Shown here one piece after another: positions 8,159-16,180 of a stretch of 64,000 nt of DNA. The position numbers were made by a program, and so were the translations under genes. This stretch comes from JBJXGV01 sp046160485. GTDB taxonomy: Bacteria; Orphanbacterota; Orphanbacteria; JBJXGV01. Positions within the stretch are counted from its first letter, which is position 1, and each line of letters starts with the position of its first letter. The DNA is taken from assembly GCA_046160485.1 (NCBI GenBank), contig JBJXGV010000071.1, positions 23,336 to 87,335 of the forward strand, written 5' to 3'. The notes beneath the pieces are model-generated. The model did not search any database. It saw nothing but the letters and a program-made list of their open reading frames with translations, and was not told the origin of the DNA.

Positions 8159-10878
8159 CGGACGACGACAGGTGGCGGAAGATCCGGCGCGTCTACTTAT
8201 CCGCGGCGGAACGCCCCCACGCCGAGCGCGACGAGTACCTCCGCGAGGCCTGTGGCGACGACGACGCGCTGCGGCGCCACGTCGAGGCGCTGCTCGACGG
8301 CGAGGCCCACGCGGCGACGCCTGACGGCGAGACGATCCAACGTCGCGTCGACCGGGCGTATGAAGACCTCGTCGATGAGGAGCCGCTTCGCGGCGGCGAT
8401 CCGATCGGCGCGTATCGAATCATTCGTGAAATCGCGTCCGGCGGCATGGGGCGCGTCTACCTCGCGGCGCGCGCCGACGAACAGTTCGAGAAGCAGGTCG
8501 CGATCAAGGTCGTCACCGCGAGCTTCGCGGAGCCGCGCGCCCTTTTTCGGTTTCGCCGCGAACGCCAGATTCTCGCGGCCCTCGAGCACCCCAACATCGC
8601 GCGGCTTCTCGACGGCGGCGTCAGCGCCGAGGGGTACCCGTTCCTCGTCATGGAGTTCGTCGACGGCGTCGCGATCACGGAGTACTGCAAAGCCGCGCGA
8701 CCCTCCGTGAAAGAACGGCTGACGATCTTTCTCGATGTTTGCCGCGCGGTGGAGTACGCGCACGCGCGCCTCGTGGCGCACCGCGACCTCAAGCCGGGGA
8801 ACATCCTCGTCACGCCCGGCGGCGTGCCGATGCTGCTCGATTTCGGAATCGCGAAACTCTTAAGCGGCGACGATCACGAGCTCTCCGCCGCGGGCGCCAC
8901 GCTCACGCAGCACGCCGACCGGCTCTTCACGCCGGCGTACGCGAGCCCCGAACAGGTCCGCGGCCAGGCGACGACGACGGCGACCGACGTCTACTCGCTG
9001 GGCGTCATTCTGTACGAGATGCTCGCCGGCGCGCCGCCGTACCGCGTGTCGGCCGTGCGACCGGGCGAGATGGAGCGGCTCATCTGCGAGATCGATCCGC
9101 CGCGACCGTCGGAGACGAACCGGCAGCTCCGCGGCGACCTCGACCGCATCGTCCTCCACGCGCTTCAGAAAGATCCCGCGCGGCGGTACTTGTCCGTCGA
9201 ACAGTTCGCCTCGGACATTCGCCGCCATCTCGACGGCTACCCGGTTGTCGCGCGGCCCGACGGCTGGACGTACCGCACCGGCAAGTTCGCGCACCGTCAT
9301 TGGAGAAGCCTCCTCGCAGGCGCGGCGATCGTCGTCACCCTTCTCGTATCGGCGGTCTCGCTTTGGCGCGCCGCCGAGAGCACTGCGCGCGAGCGCGACC
9401 GCGCCAGCGTGATGGCCGGCTTCCTCGTCGACATCTTCCGCATCGCGGATCCGAGCGAGTCGCGCGGGAACACGGTCACCGCGCGCGAGATTCTCGACCA
9501 GGCGAGGGATCGCATCACGGCGGACGCGAAGATGGATCCCGCGCAGCGCGCCGACCTGATGGACACGATGGGGATGGTCTATCGGGCGCTCGGTTTGTAC
9601 GCGGACGCGAAGCCGCTTGTGGCGAAGGCTCTCGACCTCCGGCGCGAGGTCTACGGTGAGACGCATGAGTCGGTCGCGGCGAGCCTCGACAACCTGGCCT
9701 CGGTCGCACAGGAGGAAGGGGACCTCGCGACCGCTGAAACGCTCTTCTGCCGCGCGCTCGAATCGCGCGAGCGCATCCTCGGGGAATCGCATCCGCTCAC
9801 GAACGACAGCGCGACGAATCTCGGCGTGCTCCTGCACCAGCAGGCGCGATACCAAGAGTCGGAGGCGCTCTTGCGGCGGGCGCTCGCGGCGCGGCAGGCG
9901 CAGGAGCCGCGGGACGACGCACGGCTCGCGGAGGCGCTGTCGAACCTCGCGAGTTCGCGAGAGGAGCAGGGCGATTATTCCGAGGCGGAGCGGCTTCACC
10001 GCGAGGCGCTCGCCGTCAAGGTCGCGGTGCTCGGCGAGGACCACCCCGGCACGGCGACGACGATCAACAATCTGGCGTTTCTCGTCGAGAACCGCGGCGA
10101 ATATCGTGAAGCGGAGGCGCTCTACCGGCGCGCGGTTGCCATCGGGCGCGCGGTGAAGGGGAGCAAGCACCCGGATATCGCGACGTGGCTCAACAACCTC
10201 GGCGTCAACCTCGAGTCGCAGGGGCGTTACGCCGAGGCGGCGGAAGCGCTCACCGAGTGCCGGACGATTCGGCGCGAGGCGCTCGGGCCCACGCACTACC
10301 TCATCGCGAGCGACACACACCGTCTCGGCGCGCTCCTCAACGCCGAAGGACGAACTGCCGAGGCCGAACGCGAGCTGACGCACGCGCTCGAGATGCGAAT
10401 TGCGCAGTTCGGCGAGAGTCACACGAGCGTCGCGTCGACTCTCTCGGAACTCGCACGCGCACGCACGTCGAGCGGCGATCTCGACGAGGCGTGCGCCCTT
10501 TACGAGCGCGCCCTTGCGATCCTCCGCGCCAAGCTGGGCGACGCGCATCCTCGGACGGCGGCCGTCCAGATCGGTTTCGCGCACGCCGGCCGCGCGCGGG
10601 GCGACGCGCCCGCCGACGCCGAGCCCCACGTGCGCGCCGCGATCGCGGTGCTCAACGGATCGCTCGGCCCGAGGCACCTCACGATCGCGCGCGCGCAGTT
10701 CGTTCTGGGCGAACTGCTTGCCGCTCAGGGCAAGAACGCCGAGGCTCAGGCACTTCTGGAGAGTGCGCTGGCAACCCGTCGCGGCGTTCTGCCCGCCGGT
10801 CATCCGGATATCGCCGCAGCCGACGCCCTTCTGAAGCGCGTAAGCGATGCGGCGCGCAACCCTCAGTCGGGCCCATGA
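8155..10878 (+). CDS. Transmembrane Ser/Thr protein kinase with C-terminal TPR region
   Basis: 907 aa from GTG 8155, overlapping the sigma-factor stop. The kinase domain spans about 84-360: glycine-rich loop EIASGGMGRVY, VAIK lysine near 119, HRDLKPGN near 209, DFGIAKL near 229, and activation-segment motif TPAYASPEQ. One membrane helix (LLAGAAIVVTLLVSAV) at about 384-400 separates it from a long region of about ten 42-residue TPR units of the NN(L/S)A / tetratricopeptide-12 type, repeatedly carrying ALxxRRxxxGExHPxxA. Topology suggests a cytoplasmic kinase and an extracytoplasmic TPR sensor. The coupled sigma factor is the obvious partner or target. The 3' end overlaps a 55-bp tandem duplication. 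Confidence 0.93.
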   Translation: MTDDDRWRKIRRVYLSAAERPHAERDEYLREACGDDDALRRHVEALLDGEAHAATPDGETIQRRVDRAYEDLVDEEPLRGGDPIGAYRIIREIASGGMGRVYLAARADEQFEKQVAIKVVTASFAEPRALFRFRRERQILAALEHPNIARLLDGGVSAEGYPFLVMEFVDGVAITEYCKAARPSVKERLTIFLDVCRAVEYAHARLVAHRDLKPGNILVTPGGVPMLLDFGIAKLLSGDDHELSAAGATLTQHADRLFTPAYASPEQVRGQATTTATDVYSLGVILYEMLAGAPPYRVSAVRPGEMERLICEIDPPRPSETNRQLRGDLDRIVLHALQKDPARRYLSVEQFASDIRRHLDGYPVVARPDGWTYRTGKFAHRHWRSLLAGAAIVVTLLVSAVSLWRAAESTARERDRASVMAGFLVDIFRIADPSESRGNTVTAREILDQARDRITADAKMDPAQRADLMDTMGMVYRALGLYADAKPLVAKALDLRREVYGETHESVAASLDNLASVAQEEGDLATAETLFCRALESRERILGESHPLTNDSATNLGVLLHQQARYQESEALLRRALAARQAQEPRDDARLAEALSNLASSREEQGDYSEAERLHREALAVKVAVLGEDHPGTATTINNLAFLVENRGEYREAEALYRRAVAIGRAVKGSKHPDIATWLNNLGVNLESQGRYAEAAEALTECRTIRREALGPTHYLIASDTHRLGALLNAEGRTAEAERELTHALEMRIAQFGESHTSVASTLSELARARTSSGDLDEACALYERALAILRAKLGDAHPRTAAVQIGFAHAGRARGDAPADAEPHVRAAIAVLNGSLGPRHLTIARAQFVLGELLAAQGKNAEAQALLESALATRRGVLPAGHPDIAAADALLKRVSDAARNPQSGP

Positions 10879-10946
10879 CGGAGTTCCGTCCCGCGCAAGC
10901 CATGCGACACACAACCCTCAGTCGGGCCCATGACGGAACTGCGTCG
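10837..10946. repeat. Two-copy 55-bp tandem duplication spanning the kinase stop codon
   Basis: Positions 10837-10891 and 10892-10946 are two copies of one 55-bp unit at an exact 55-bp offset. A 26-base core, from caaccctcag to catgacgga, is identical in both; the flanks differ at about ten positions. Copy one encodes the last codons of the kinase and its stop; copy two lies just past it. The duplication is old enough to have diverged at its ends. Confidence 0.85.
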
Positions 10947-11261
10947 CGTTCGACGTTCTTAGGGTTAGGCGCGGCTCTCGACACGCCATCCGGCCGCCAC
11001 CGAAATCACACGTGCGCCTTTGAGCGGGAGCGCGACGAAACGAGATGGTAGAAGACACCAAGCTCGCTATCGATAAAGCAGCGAGCGGCACACGCGAGGA
11101 AGAGATGCCGGGCAATGACGAGCCTCTTCGCGACGCGATCCTCGCGTGGTACGAGCGCAGAGTCGTGCGAGCGCTGAGAGTGTTTCTTCACGCGACGCCC
11201 GAGCCGCGCGACCACGAAGACGGCGCGCGAGCGGGGCCGGCGATCGAGTAGGCCGCGAGGA
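10947..11261. other. Intergenic region between convergent kinase and CPBP genes
   Basis: No gene is convincingly supported. A 68-codon ATG frame on the plus strand (11045-11251) lacks a ribosome site and recognisable features. Short inverted segments (aaccct at 10914-10919 and agggtt near 10962) flank the second 55-bp repeat copy, but the interior does not pair. Confidence 0.4.
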
Positions 11262-12020
11262 TCAGTGCGGCGTGTGCGGCTCCGGTGGTGGATTCCCTTC
11301 CACCGCGTCGTCTCGGTCCGAGCCCTCGCGCAGCGCCAACCACGCAATAGTTCCCTGGCCGAGATCGAGGATCGCGTGCAGCGCGATCGCCGGCCAGAGC
11401 GAGCCGAAGATTGCTACTAACAGCGTGAAGAGAGCGCCGACAATTCCAGTGCGAAGGACGCCGTTCCATCCCTGGTACAGATGCCCAATCGCGAAGAATG
11501 GCAGGGACAGCGCCGCGGCGCCCCACCAGCCGAGCCACGGCGAGAAGGCGTAGACAAAGTAGCCGCGATACAGAAACTCTTCGCAGAACCCCGCGGTCAG
11601 CGCCACTCCGCCGAACCAATACAGCTCCGTCCGCGTGTGCGGCAGTACATTGGCGAGTTCTCCAGAAAACTGCTTCCGCACTCCTGCCCGCACATCGGCG
11701 TTGCGGGCGACGGTCGCGACCCCATAGACCTGGTAGGCCGCGAGCAGCAGAACCACTGCGATGGCCATCCACAGCCGCCACCCGTCCGGCACGGAGAATC
11801 CGAATGACGCCCAGGATCGATCGCTCCCTACCCACAGCGCTGCCCCGACAGCGATCAGCGGCCACGCGGTAGCGATGGACAGCCTGCAGAGCCACATCCG
11901 AGCCCGAGCCGGATCGACTTGCAATCGGCGATGAAACGCGGGCCAAAAGACGAAGTAGTCCCACAGCGGAACACCGATCGCGAACAGCGCCACGTAGAGC
12001 AGGTCGAGGGTCGTCGTCAT
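11262..12020 (-). CDS. CPBP-family intramembrane metalloprotease (CAAX protease/ABI type)
   Basis: 252 aa with about seven to eight hydrophobic segments from residue 4 onward. The family motifs are present: EEFLYRG (motif 1, glutamate pair plus arginine), FAIGHLYQGW (motif 2, histidine) and LHAILDLGQG (motif 3, histidine). These residues form the metal site inside the membrane. Bacterial members process or protect against peptides such as bacteriocins; the substrate here is unknown. ATG 12020 overlaps the NmrA-like stop by 4 nt (ATGA), so the two genes are translated as a pair. Confidence 0.9.
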   Translation of the reverse strand: MTTTLDLLYVALFAIGVPLWDYFVFWPAFHRRLQVDPARARMWLCRLSIATAWPLIAVGAALWVGSDRSWASFGFSVPDGWRLWMAIAVVLLLAAYQVYGVATVARNADVRAGVRKQFSGELANVLPHTRTELYWFGGVALTAGFCEEFLYRGYFVYAFSPWLGWWGAAALSLPFFAIGHLYQGWNGVLRTGIVGALFTLLVAIFGSLWPAIALHAILDLGQGTIAWLALREGSDRDDAVEGNPPPEPHTPH

Positions 12021-12733
12021 TGAGATTTCGTCGACCTCCTGGAATCCGTTTTGTTTGCGTCGTGCGCGAGCGCCGACGGCGTTTGGCAGCCGACGATTGC
12101 CGGCGCCTCGCGAACGAGCGCGTCGTCCTCGATGGCCGCGACCATGAAGAGCGCGTAGTCGACGCGGCGCGTCCTGTTGCTCGCGAGGACCGAGTCGCCA
12201 ACGTGCCGGCTCCACACCGGCAGGCCCTGGCTTGGTCCCTCTTCGAGGTCGCTTCCGCGAACGACCGTCCAACGCGTGCCGCTCGCGAAGACGCGCCGGC
12301 ACGCTTCCACTTGGTCGTCGAGGTCCGCGAAGCGAGTCAGCCGCGCGATCCGGCCGAAGACCTTCACGAGGAGCTTGAGCGAGAGCGAGTACGCGTCCTT
12401 GCCGTCCCGCGTAATGTGCCACCCGCACGAGAAGATGAGGCGCGCGCCCGGACGCGCGAAGTCGAGCACCGCCTGCGCCGTTCCCGTCGAGTACTGCTGC
12501 ACACCCCAAGGCACCAACACCGTGAGCACCGCGTCACACCCCGCGACCGCCTTCGCGATGAGCGCGCGGTCGTTCGTTGCGCCGGGAATGATCGTGATGC
12601 GCTGCGCGAACGCGTCGAGCTTGGCGACGCTACGCGCCCGGCAAACGCCGACGACCTCGTAGCCGCGCTCGAGCGCGTGCTGCACCATGTACCGGCCGAG
12701 TTTTCCGGAGGCGCCGACGACGCAGACTTTCAT
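12017..12733 (-). CDS. NAD(P)H-binding NmrA/SDR-atypical family protein
   Basis: 238 aa starting MKVCVVGASGKLGRYMVQHAL, a Rossmann fold with GASGKLG at residues 7-13. VCRA at the end of strand two fits NADP preference. An acidic GCDAVLTVLVPWG stretch near 85-98 and a C-terminal variable region are typical of the NmrA-like/SDR-atypical group. These act as cytoplasmic redox sensors or reductases; the substrate is unknown. It is first gene of a two-gene operon with the CPBP protease. The start has GGAGCGCACTCA upstream. Confidence 0.85.
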   Translation of the reverse strand: MKVCVVGASGKLGRYMVQHALERGYEVVGVCRARSVAKLDAFAQRITIIPGATNDRALIAKAVAGCDAVLTVLVPWGVQQYSTGTAQAVLDFARPGARLIFSCGWHITRDGKDAYSLSLKLLVKVFGRIARLTRFADLDDQVEACRRVFASGTRWTVVRGSDLEEGPSQGLPVWSRHVGDSVLASNRTRRVDYALFMVAAIEDDALVREAPAIVGCQTPSALAHDANKTDSRRSTKSQ

Positions 12734-12902
12734 TGAGTGCGCTCCTCGCGTTCAGCGTTCTGCGATATCACGTGCACGGCACCGGCAAGTCGCGGCGACG
12801 CCGCGTGATCATGCGCACGAGTCCTCTCGCACCCGACGCAATCGAGTTCAAGACGGCGGTCGAATGATCATAACCGTTCGTACAACGAATGGGGGCAGGC
12901 CA

Positions 12903-12992
12903 GCGGGTGTCCTCGGCGCGGTAGACCTGCCCCATGCCGCCCTTGCCGATCTCAGCGACGATCTTGTAGTGGTTGAGCGTACGACCGATCGA
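12903..12992 (-). pseudogene. Decayed 5' fragment of a Ser/Thr kinase gene, distal end of the integron array
   Basis: Translated on the minus strand, about 29 residues match the kinase N-terminus encoded at 20132: IGRTLNHYKIVAEIGKGG then MGQVYRAEDTR, and then similarity stops abruptly. The DNA is also clearly similar over this stretch. Where the intact gene has TTG as start codon (TTGATCGG), the fragment has TCG (TCGATCGG), so the start is lost. Its upstream sequence begins with a GTTGGCCAGCC junction like the GTTAGCCAGCC that begins the intact kinase cassette. I read it as the remnant of a second kinase cassette. Confidence 0.7.
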
Positions 12993-13035
12993 CCCGGCCT
13001 CCCGCTGATTTCGAAACCGATCATGCGCTCTGGCT

Positions 13036-13053
13036 GGCCAACTCGTATTAGGC
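13036..13053 (-). other. Possible collapsed attC / cassette junction after the GNAT gene
   Basis: On the minus strand the GNAT stop lies inside GCCTAATACGAGTTGGCC. The outer halves resemble the two attC core boxes (GCCTAA.. and GTTGGCC) with the usual internal arms missing. Directly after it the sequence reads GTTGGCCAGCC, the same way the intact kinase cassette begins. This is suggestive only; it could be a deletion product of an attC. Confidence 0.4.
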
Positions 13054-13605
13054 TCCACACTTCGAACCCGGATTGCAGGATAGGGCGTAGACACTGACCT
13101 GCCTCTCTGCGCCTTGGAAGCGCATGGTCTGGTCACCCTCGTAGGCGAATCGTGCTCTCAGAAGCGTGCGTCTTGATGCGAGGTTGGTCGCGGATGTGAG
13201 GGCCAGTATCCGGTTGAGCTTGAACGCCTCAAAGGCCCAACGCGATGCGGCAACTATCGCCTCGCTCGCAAACCCTTGCCTTTGGTATTTCTCTGCAACG
13301 GAAAAGCCGATCTCGACCTCCTCATCCAGAGGGCTGAATCCAACGTGGCCGATCAAGGTGGAACTGGCGCGGTGCTCGATTGCGAGAACATAGGGACCTT
13401 GCCTGGGGTGCCCCGGCATCGAATACTGACTCATGAGAAACTCGATCGCCGAGAGCGCGTGACCGTAGTCTCTGTACACCTGGCTTGGAAGCCCCGCCCG
13501 AGCGCTCTCTTCATTGCTCAGAATGAGAGCGGTCGCGGCATCGCTCGGAACGAATTGCCGAAGCCGAAGCGACCGGGTCTCTAGCGGTAGCTGGTTGAGA
13601 TCCAT
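13048..13605 (-). CDS. GNAT N-acetyltransferase (RimJ/RimL-like), cassette gene
   Basis: 185 aa from ATG 13605 (MDLNQLPLETRSLRLRQF), with CGGAGA upstream. The acetyl-CoA fold is clear: IGHVGFSPLDEEVEIGFSV forms strands 4-5, YQRQGFASEAIVAASRWAF carries the pyrophosphate-binding loop Q/RxxGxA, and LNRILALTSATNLASRRTLLRARFAYEGD is the C-terminal helix and strand. Family members acetylate ribosomal-protein N-termini or small molecules such as antibiotics; the substrate is unknown. It lies between attC4 and a collapsed junction, as a single-gene cassette of about 0.6 kb. The last ten residues run into the junction, so the C-terminus may have been altered by recombination. Confidence 0.88.
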   Translation of the reverse strand: MDLNQLPLETRSLRLRQFVPSDAATALILSNEESARAGLPSQVYRDYGHALSAIEFLMSQYSMPGHPRQGPYVLAIEHRASSTLIGHVGFSPLDEEVEIGFSVAEKYQRQGFASEAIVAASRWAFEAFKLNRILALTSATNLASRRTLLRARFAYEGDQTMRFQGAERQVSVYALSCNPGSKCGA

Positions 13606-13654
13606 AGCGTCTCCGTGATTTCTCCCAGCCGGCGTCAACGCGCGCCGCTGTAGG

Positions 13655-13714
13655 GCCTAACGATCGGCATCAGCGGCGGCGCGCAGCGCCGTCCGCCGCA
13701 ACCGGTTGTTAGGC
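13655..13714 (-). other. attC site 4 (end of SDR-photolyase cassette)
   Basis: A 60-bp imperfect palindrome bounded by GCCTAAC (13655-13661) and GTTAGGC (13708-13714), both matching the RYYYAAC / GTTRRRY core boxes. A GC-rich stem shares about 25 central bases with attC2. It follows the photolyase stop (13760) by 46 nt. Confidence 0.85.
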
Positions 13715-13759
13715 AGTCATTCTTCGTGGCCAGCCGCGTTAACAGAGCGGTGTGAAGCT

Positions 13760-15301
13760 TCATTTGTACCGGCTTTCCAGCTGAGCCAGGAACTGTTCGG
13801 CCTGCTGAGTGATCTGTTGCCGGCGCTCGGCCGCCATGCGTGCCAGAGACCGGTAGGGCATGGCCATTCGCAGGTTGGACTTGAGTCGCTCCTCGTTGAG
13901 AATTAAGAAATGCCAATACAGGAAGTTGAACGGGCAGGCCTTCGCCCCGAGTTTGATGTTCGGATCGTACGCGCAGCCACCACAATAGTCCGACATGCGG
14001 TCGATGTAGGCGCCGGAAGCCGCATAGGGTTTCGAGCCTAACAAACCTCCATCGGCGTGTAACGCCATGCCGTGTGTATTCGGCAGTTCGACCCATTCGA
14101 ACGCATCGGCATAGACGCTCAGGAACCATTCCTCCACTTCAGCGGGCGCAACGCCGGTCAGCAGGGCGAAATTGCCGGTGATCATCAACCGCTGGATGTG
14201 GTGCGCGTATGCGTTGCGGCGGGTGGCCTCGATCACCTCCCGCAGGCACCTCATTTCGGTCTCCCCTGTCCAATAGAAGTCCGGAAGCGGCCGCTCCGCG
14301 TCCAAGAAGTTGGTCTGTGCATAGTCGGGCATCTTCATCCAGTAGACGCCGCGCACAAACTCGCGCCAGCCCAGAATCTGCCGAACAAACCCCTCGACTG
14401 CTGAGAGTGGCGCCGAGCCATGATGAAAGGCAACCAGTGCGGCCTCGCATACCTCTCGGGGACTCAGCAGCCCGATGTTGATGTAGGGCGACACAACCGA
14501 ATGGAACAGGAAATCCTCCCCTGCTTTCATCGCATCCTGGTAATCCCCAAACTGAGGCAGAAGGCTCGTCATGAAATGTCGCAAGGCTTCCAGCGCGTCG
14601 TCACGCGTTACGGCCCAGTTGAAGGGCTCCAAATCACCGAAATGATCGGCAAAGCGCTCCCGGACCAGTGTCATCACATCGCGTGTCGTGGCGTCCGGAA
14701 CAAAGCGATAAGCAGGCGGTACAGCAAAGCTCCGGGGCAGTTTCTTGCGATTCTCCGCGTCGTAGTTCCAACGACCGCCCTCGGGCTTGTCACCAGCCAT
14801 GAGCCAGCCGGTCTTGCGCCGCATGTGACGGTAGAAGTACTCCAGCCGAAGGCTATTGCCTCCCTTCGCCCAGTCTGCGAATTCAGCTTGTGAGCAGAGA
14901 AACCGGTCGTCTTCACGAAACTCAACCGGCGCGTCGAACAGCTCGCCCCACGTCTGCATCATTGCCCACACGCGCCACTCCCCCGGCTGCGTGACGACGA
15001 TACGGTCCACCTGATGACGTGAGAGCGCCCGCTCCAGTTCGCCGGAGAACGAGCCCGAATTGCCCTCGTCGTCAAGTTGGACGTAGTCGACGCAGATACC
15101 TTCAGCACGAAGCGACTCGGCAAAATGACGCATCGCCGCGAGCACCAGGACAAGCTTCTGCTTGTGATGCCGCACATACGTGGTTTCATCGTGCACCTCG
15201 GCCATGAACACCACATCGCGGGTGCGATCCACGTCGCGCAGTGCGCTGATTCCACGGCACAGCTGGTCGCCCAAAACGAGTCGAAGTGTCCTAATGGGCA
15301 C
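13760..15301 (-). CDS. FeS-type bacterial cryptochrome / (6-4) photolyase, cassette gene
   Basis: 513 aa from a GTG at 15301. The N-terminal alpha/beta domain (LRLVLGDQL) and the C-terminal helical FAD domain are full length. Four cysteines, C352, C440, C443 and C456 (RCL; DYCGGCAYDPN; KACPFN), sit at the spacing of the [4Fe-4S] ligands of PhrB-type photolyases, whose cysteines are numbered 350, 438, 441 and 454. That family repairs (6-4) photoproducts with blue light. The start lies 5 nt after the SDR stop, so both genes are in one operon and, given the absence of an attC between them, in one integron cassette. A cytoplasmic enzyme is expected. Confidence 0.93.
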   Translation of the reverse strand: MPIRTLRLVLGDQLCRGISALRDVDRTRDVVFMAEVHDETTYVRHHKQKLVLVLAAMRHFAESLRAEGICVDYVQLDDEGNSGSFSGELERALSRHQVDRIVVTQPGEWRVWAMMQTWGELFDAPVEFREDDRFLCSQAEFADWAKGGNSLRLEYFYRHMRRKTGWLMAGDKPEGGRWNYDAENRKKLPRSFAVPPAYRFVPDATTRDVMTLVRERFADHFGDLEPFNWAVTRDDALEALRHFMTSLLPQFGDYQDAMKAGEDFLFHSVVSPYINIGLLSPREVCEAALVAFHHGSAPLSAVEGFVRQILGWREFVRGVYWMKMPDYAQTNFLDAERPLPDFYWTGETEMRCLREVIEATRRNAYAHHIQRLMITGNFALLTGVAPAEVEEWFLSVYADAFEWVELPNTHGMALHADGGLLGSKPYAASGAYIDRMSDYCGGCAYDPNIKLGAKACPFNFLYWHFLILNEERLKSNLRMAMPYRSLARMAAERRQQITQQAEQFLAQLESRYK

Positions 15302-15306
15302 CCCTC

Positions 15307-16035
15307 TCAGCCCTTGGTTCGCAGTGTTGAGCGACCACCGTCGACACCAATGATCTGGCCCGTGATCCAGTCTGCTTCCGGAGAGAGCAGAAAGGCAGTG
15401 AGCGCCGCAATATCTTCGGGGGTGCCCAGCCGCTGTAGCGCATGCAGTTCAGCAATAGACGTTGTCATCTGCACGTTCGACAGGATGTCCTTGGCCAGCT
15501 GCGTGCGCGTGAGGGAAGGGGCGATGGCATTGACGCGCACTCGTGGTGCAAGTTCACTTGCCAAGGATAGGGTCAATCCGTTCACAGCCCCCTTTGCCAT
15601 CCCTATCGACCCATGAAACGCAAAGCCCTGAAGAGCCGCGACGCTGGAGAATAGCACGACAGAGGCGATCCCTGTACTTGCCTTGAGCGCCGGCAGCACC
15701 GCTTGAATGGCAAGCGCGGCGCCTATCGCATTGACCCGGAAATCTTTCAAGCAATCAGCTTCGGTCAGGCGTTGGAAACTGCGCAGAGTGATGGTACCCA
15801 CAGCATTGACAAGCCCATTCAATGGAACTCCGGCATCGGCCGCCACACGGGAAAAGAGGTGCCCATCAATTACGTCCCCCGTCGTAAAGGTGGCCTCTAA
15901 CTCCGCCGCAATGGCGGACAACTTGTCCTCGCTACGCGCGACCAAGTGAAGATCATAGCCACGCGCTCTAAGGATGCGGCCCGTGGCTAAACCGATGCCG
16001 CCAGAACCGCCATAGATTACAACTTTGGGTGCCAT
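15307..16035 (-). CDS. Short-chain dehydrogenase/reductase, cassette gene
   Basis: 242 aa. The cofactor motif GGSGGIGLATGRIL (residues about 9-22) fits the TGxxxGIG class. NAVGTI is the NNAG-like segment. The catalytic serine is in SVVLFSSVAA. The usual YxxxK region reads GSIGMAKGAV: the tyrosine position is not obvious while the lysine is present, so catalysis may be altered. The start has AGGGAGTTGCT upstream. It is first gene of a two-gene cassette with the FeS photolyase; this pairing suggests a shared role in light or DNA-damage response, but that is inference. Confidence 0.88.
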   Translation of the reverse strand: MAPKVVIYGGSGGIGLATGRILRARGYDLHLVARSEDKLSAIAAELEATFTTGDVIDGHLFSRVAADAGVPLNGLVNAVGTITLRSFQRLTEADCLKDFRVNAIGAALAIQAVLPALKASTGIASVVLFSSVAALQGFAFHGSIGMAKGAVNGLTLSLASELAPRVRVNAIAPSLTRTQLAKDILSNVQMTTSIAELHALQRLGTPEDIAALTAFLLSPEADWITGQIIGVDGGRSTLRTKG

Positions 16036-16103
16036 AGCAACTCCCTATTCAATGAACTCCTGCTGAGTAGCCACGGTTGAACGTGGCGAAACAGCAGCAG
16101 AGT

Positions 16104-16163
16104 GCCCAACGCCTGCGTTCAGCCGCGCCGCTTCGCGGCGTCGGCTGCAACGCGGAGTTGGAC
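16104..16163 (-). other. attC site 3 (end of membrane-protein cassette)
   Basis: 60 bp bounded by GCCCAAC (16104-16110) and GTTGGAC (16157-16163). The arms GCGTT-CAGCCG and its partner, read as GCGTTGCAGCCG, pair perfectly apart from one extra G, which is the extrahelical base expected of a folded attC. It lies 17 nt beyond the stop of the membrane-protein gene. Confidence 0.85.
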
Positions 16164-16180
16164 GTCTGGCCACCGGGACG

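Noticed and set aside
10914..10968. Inverted aaccct/agggtt pair and GTTAGGC after the kinase, as an attC
   Set aside because: Only one core box is plausible and the interior does not pair; not a convincing attC.
11045..11251. 68-codon ATG frame downstream of the kinase
   Set aside because: No ribosome site and no recognisable domain; overlapping frames on the other strand are equally open in this GC-rich DNA.
12017..12733. NmrA-like and CPBP genes as further integron cassettes
   Set aside because: They share the orientation of the cassettes, but I found no attC sites around them.
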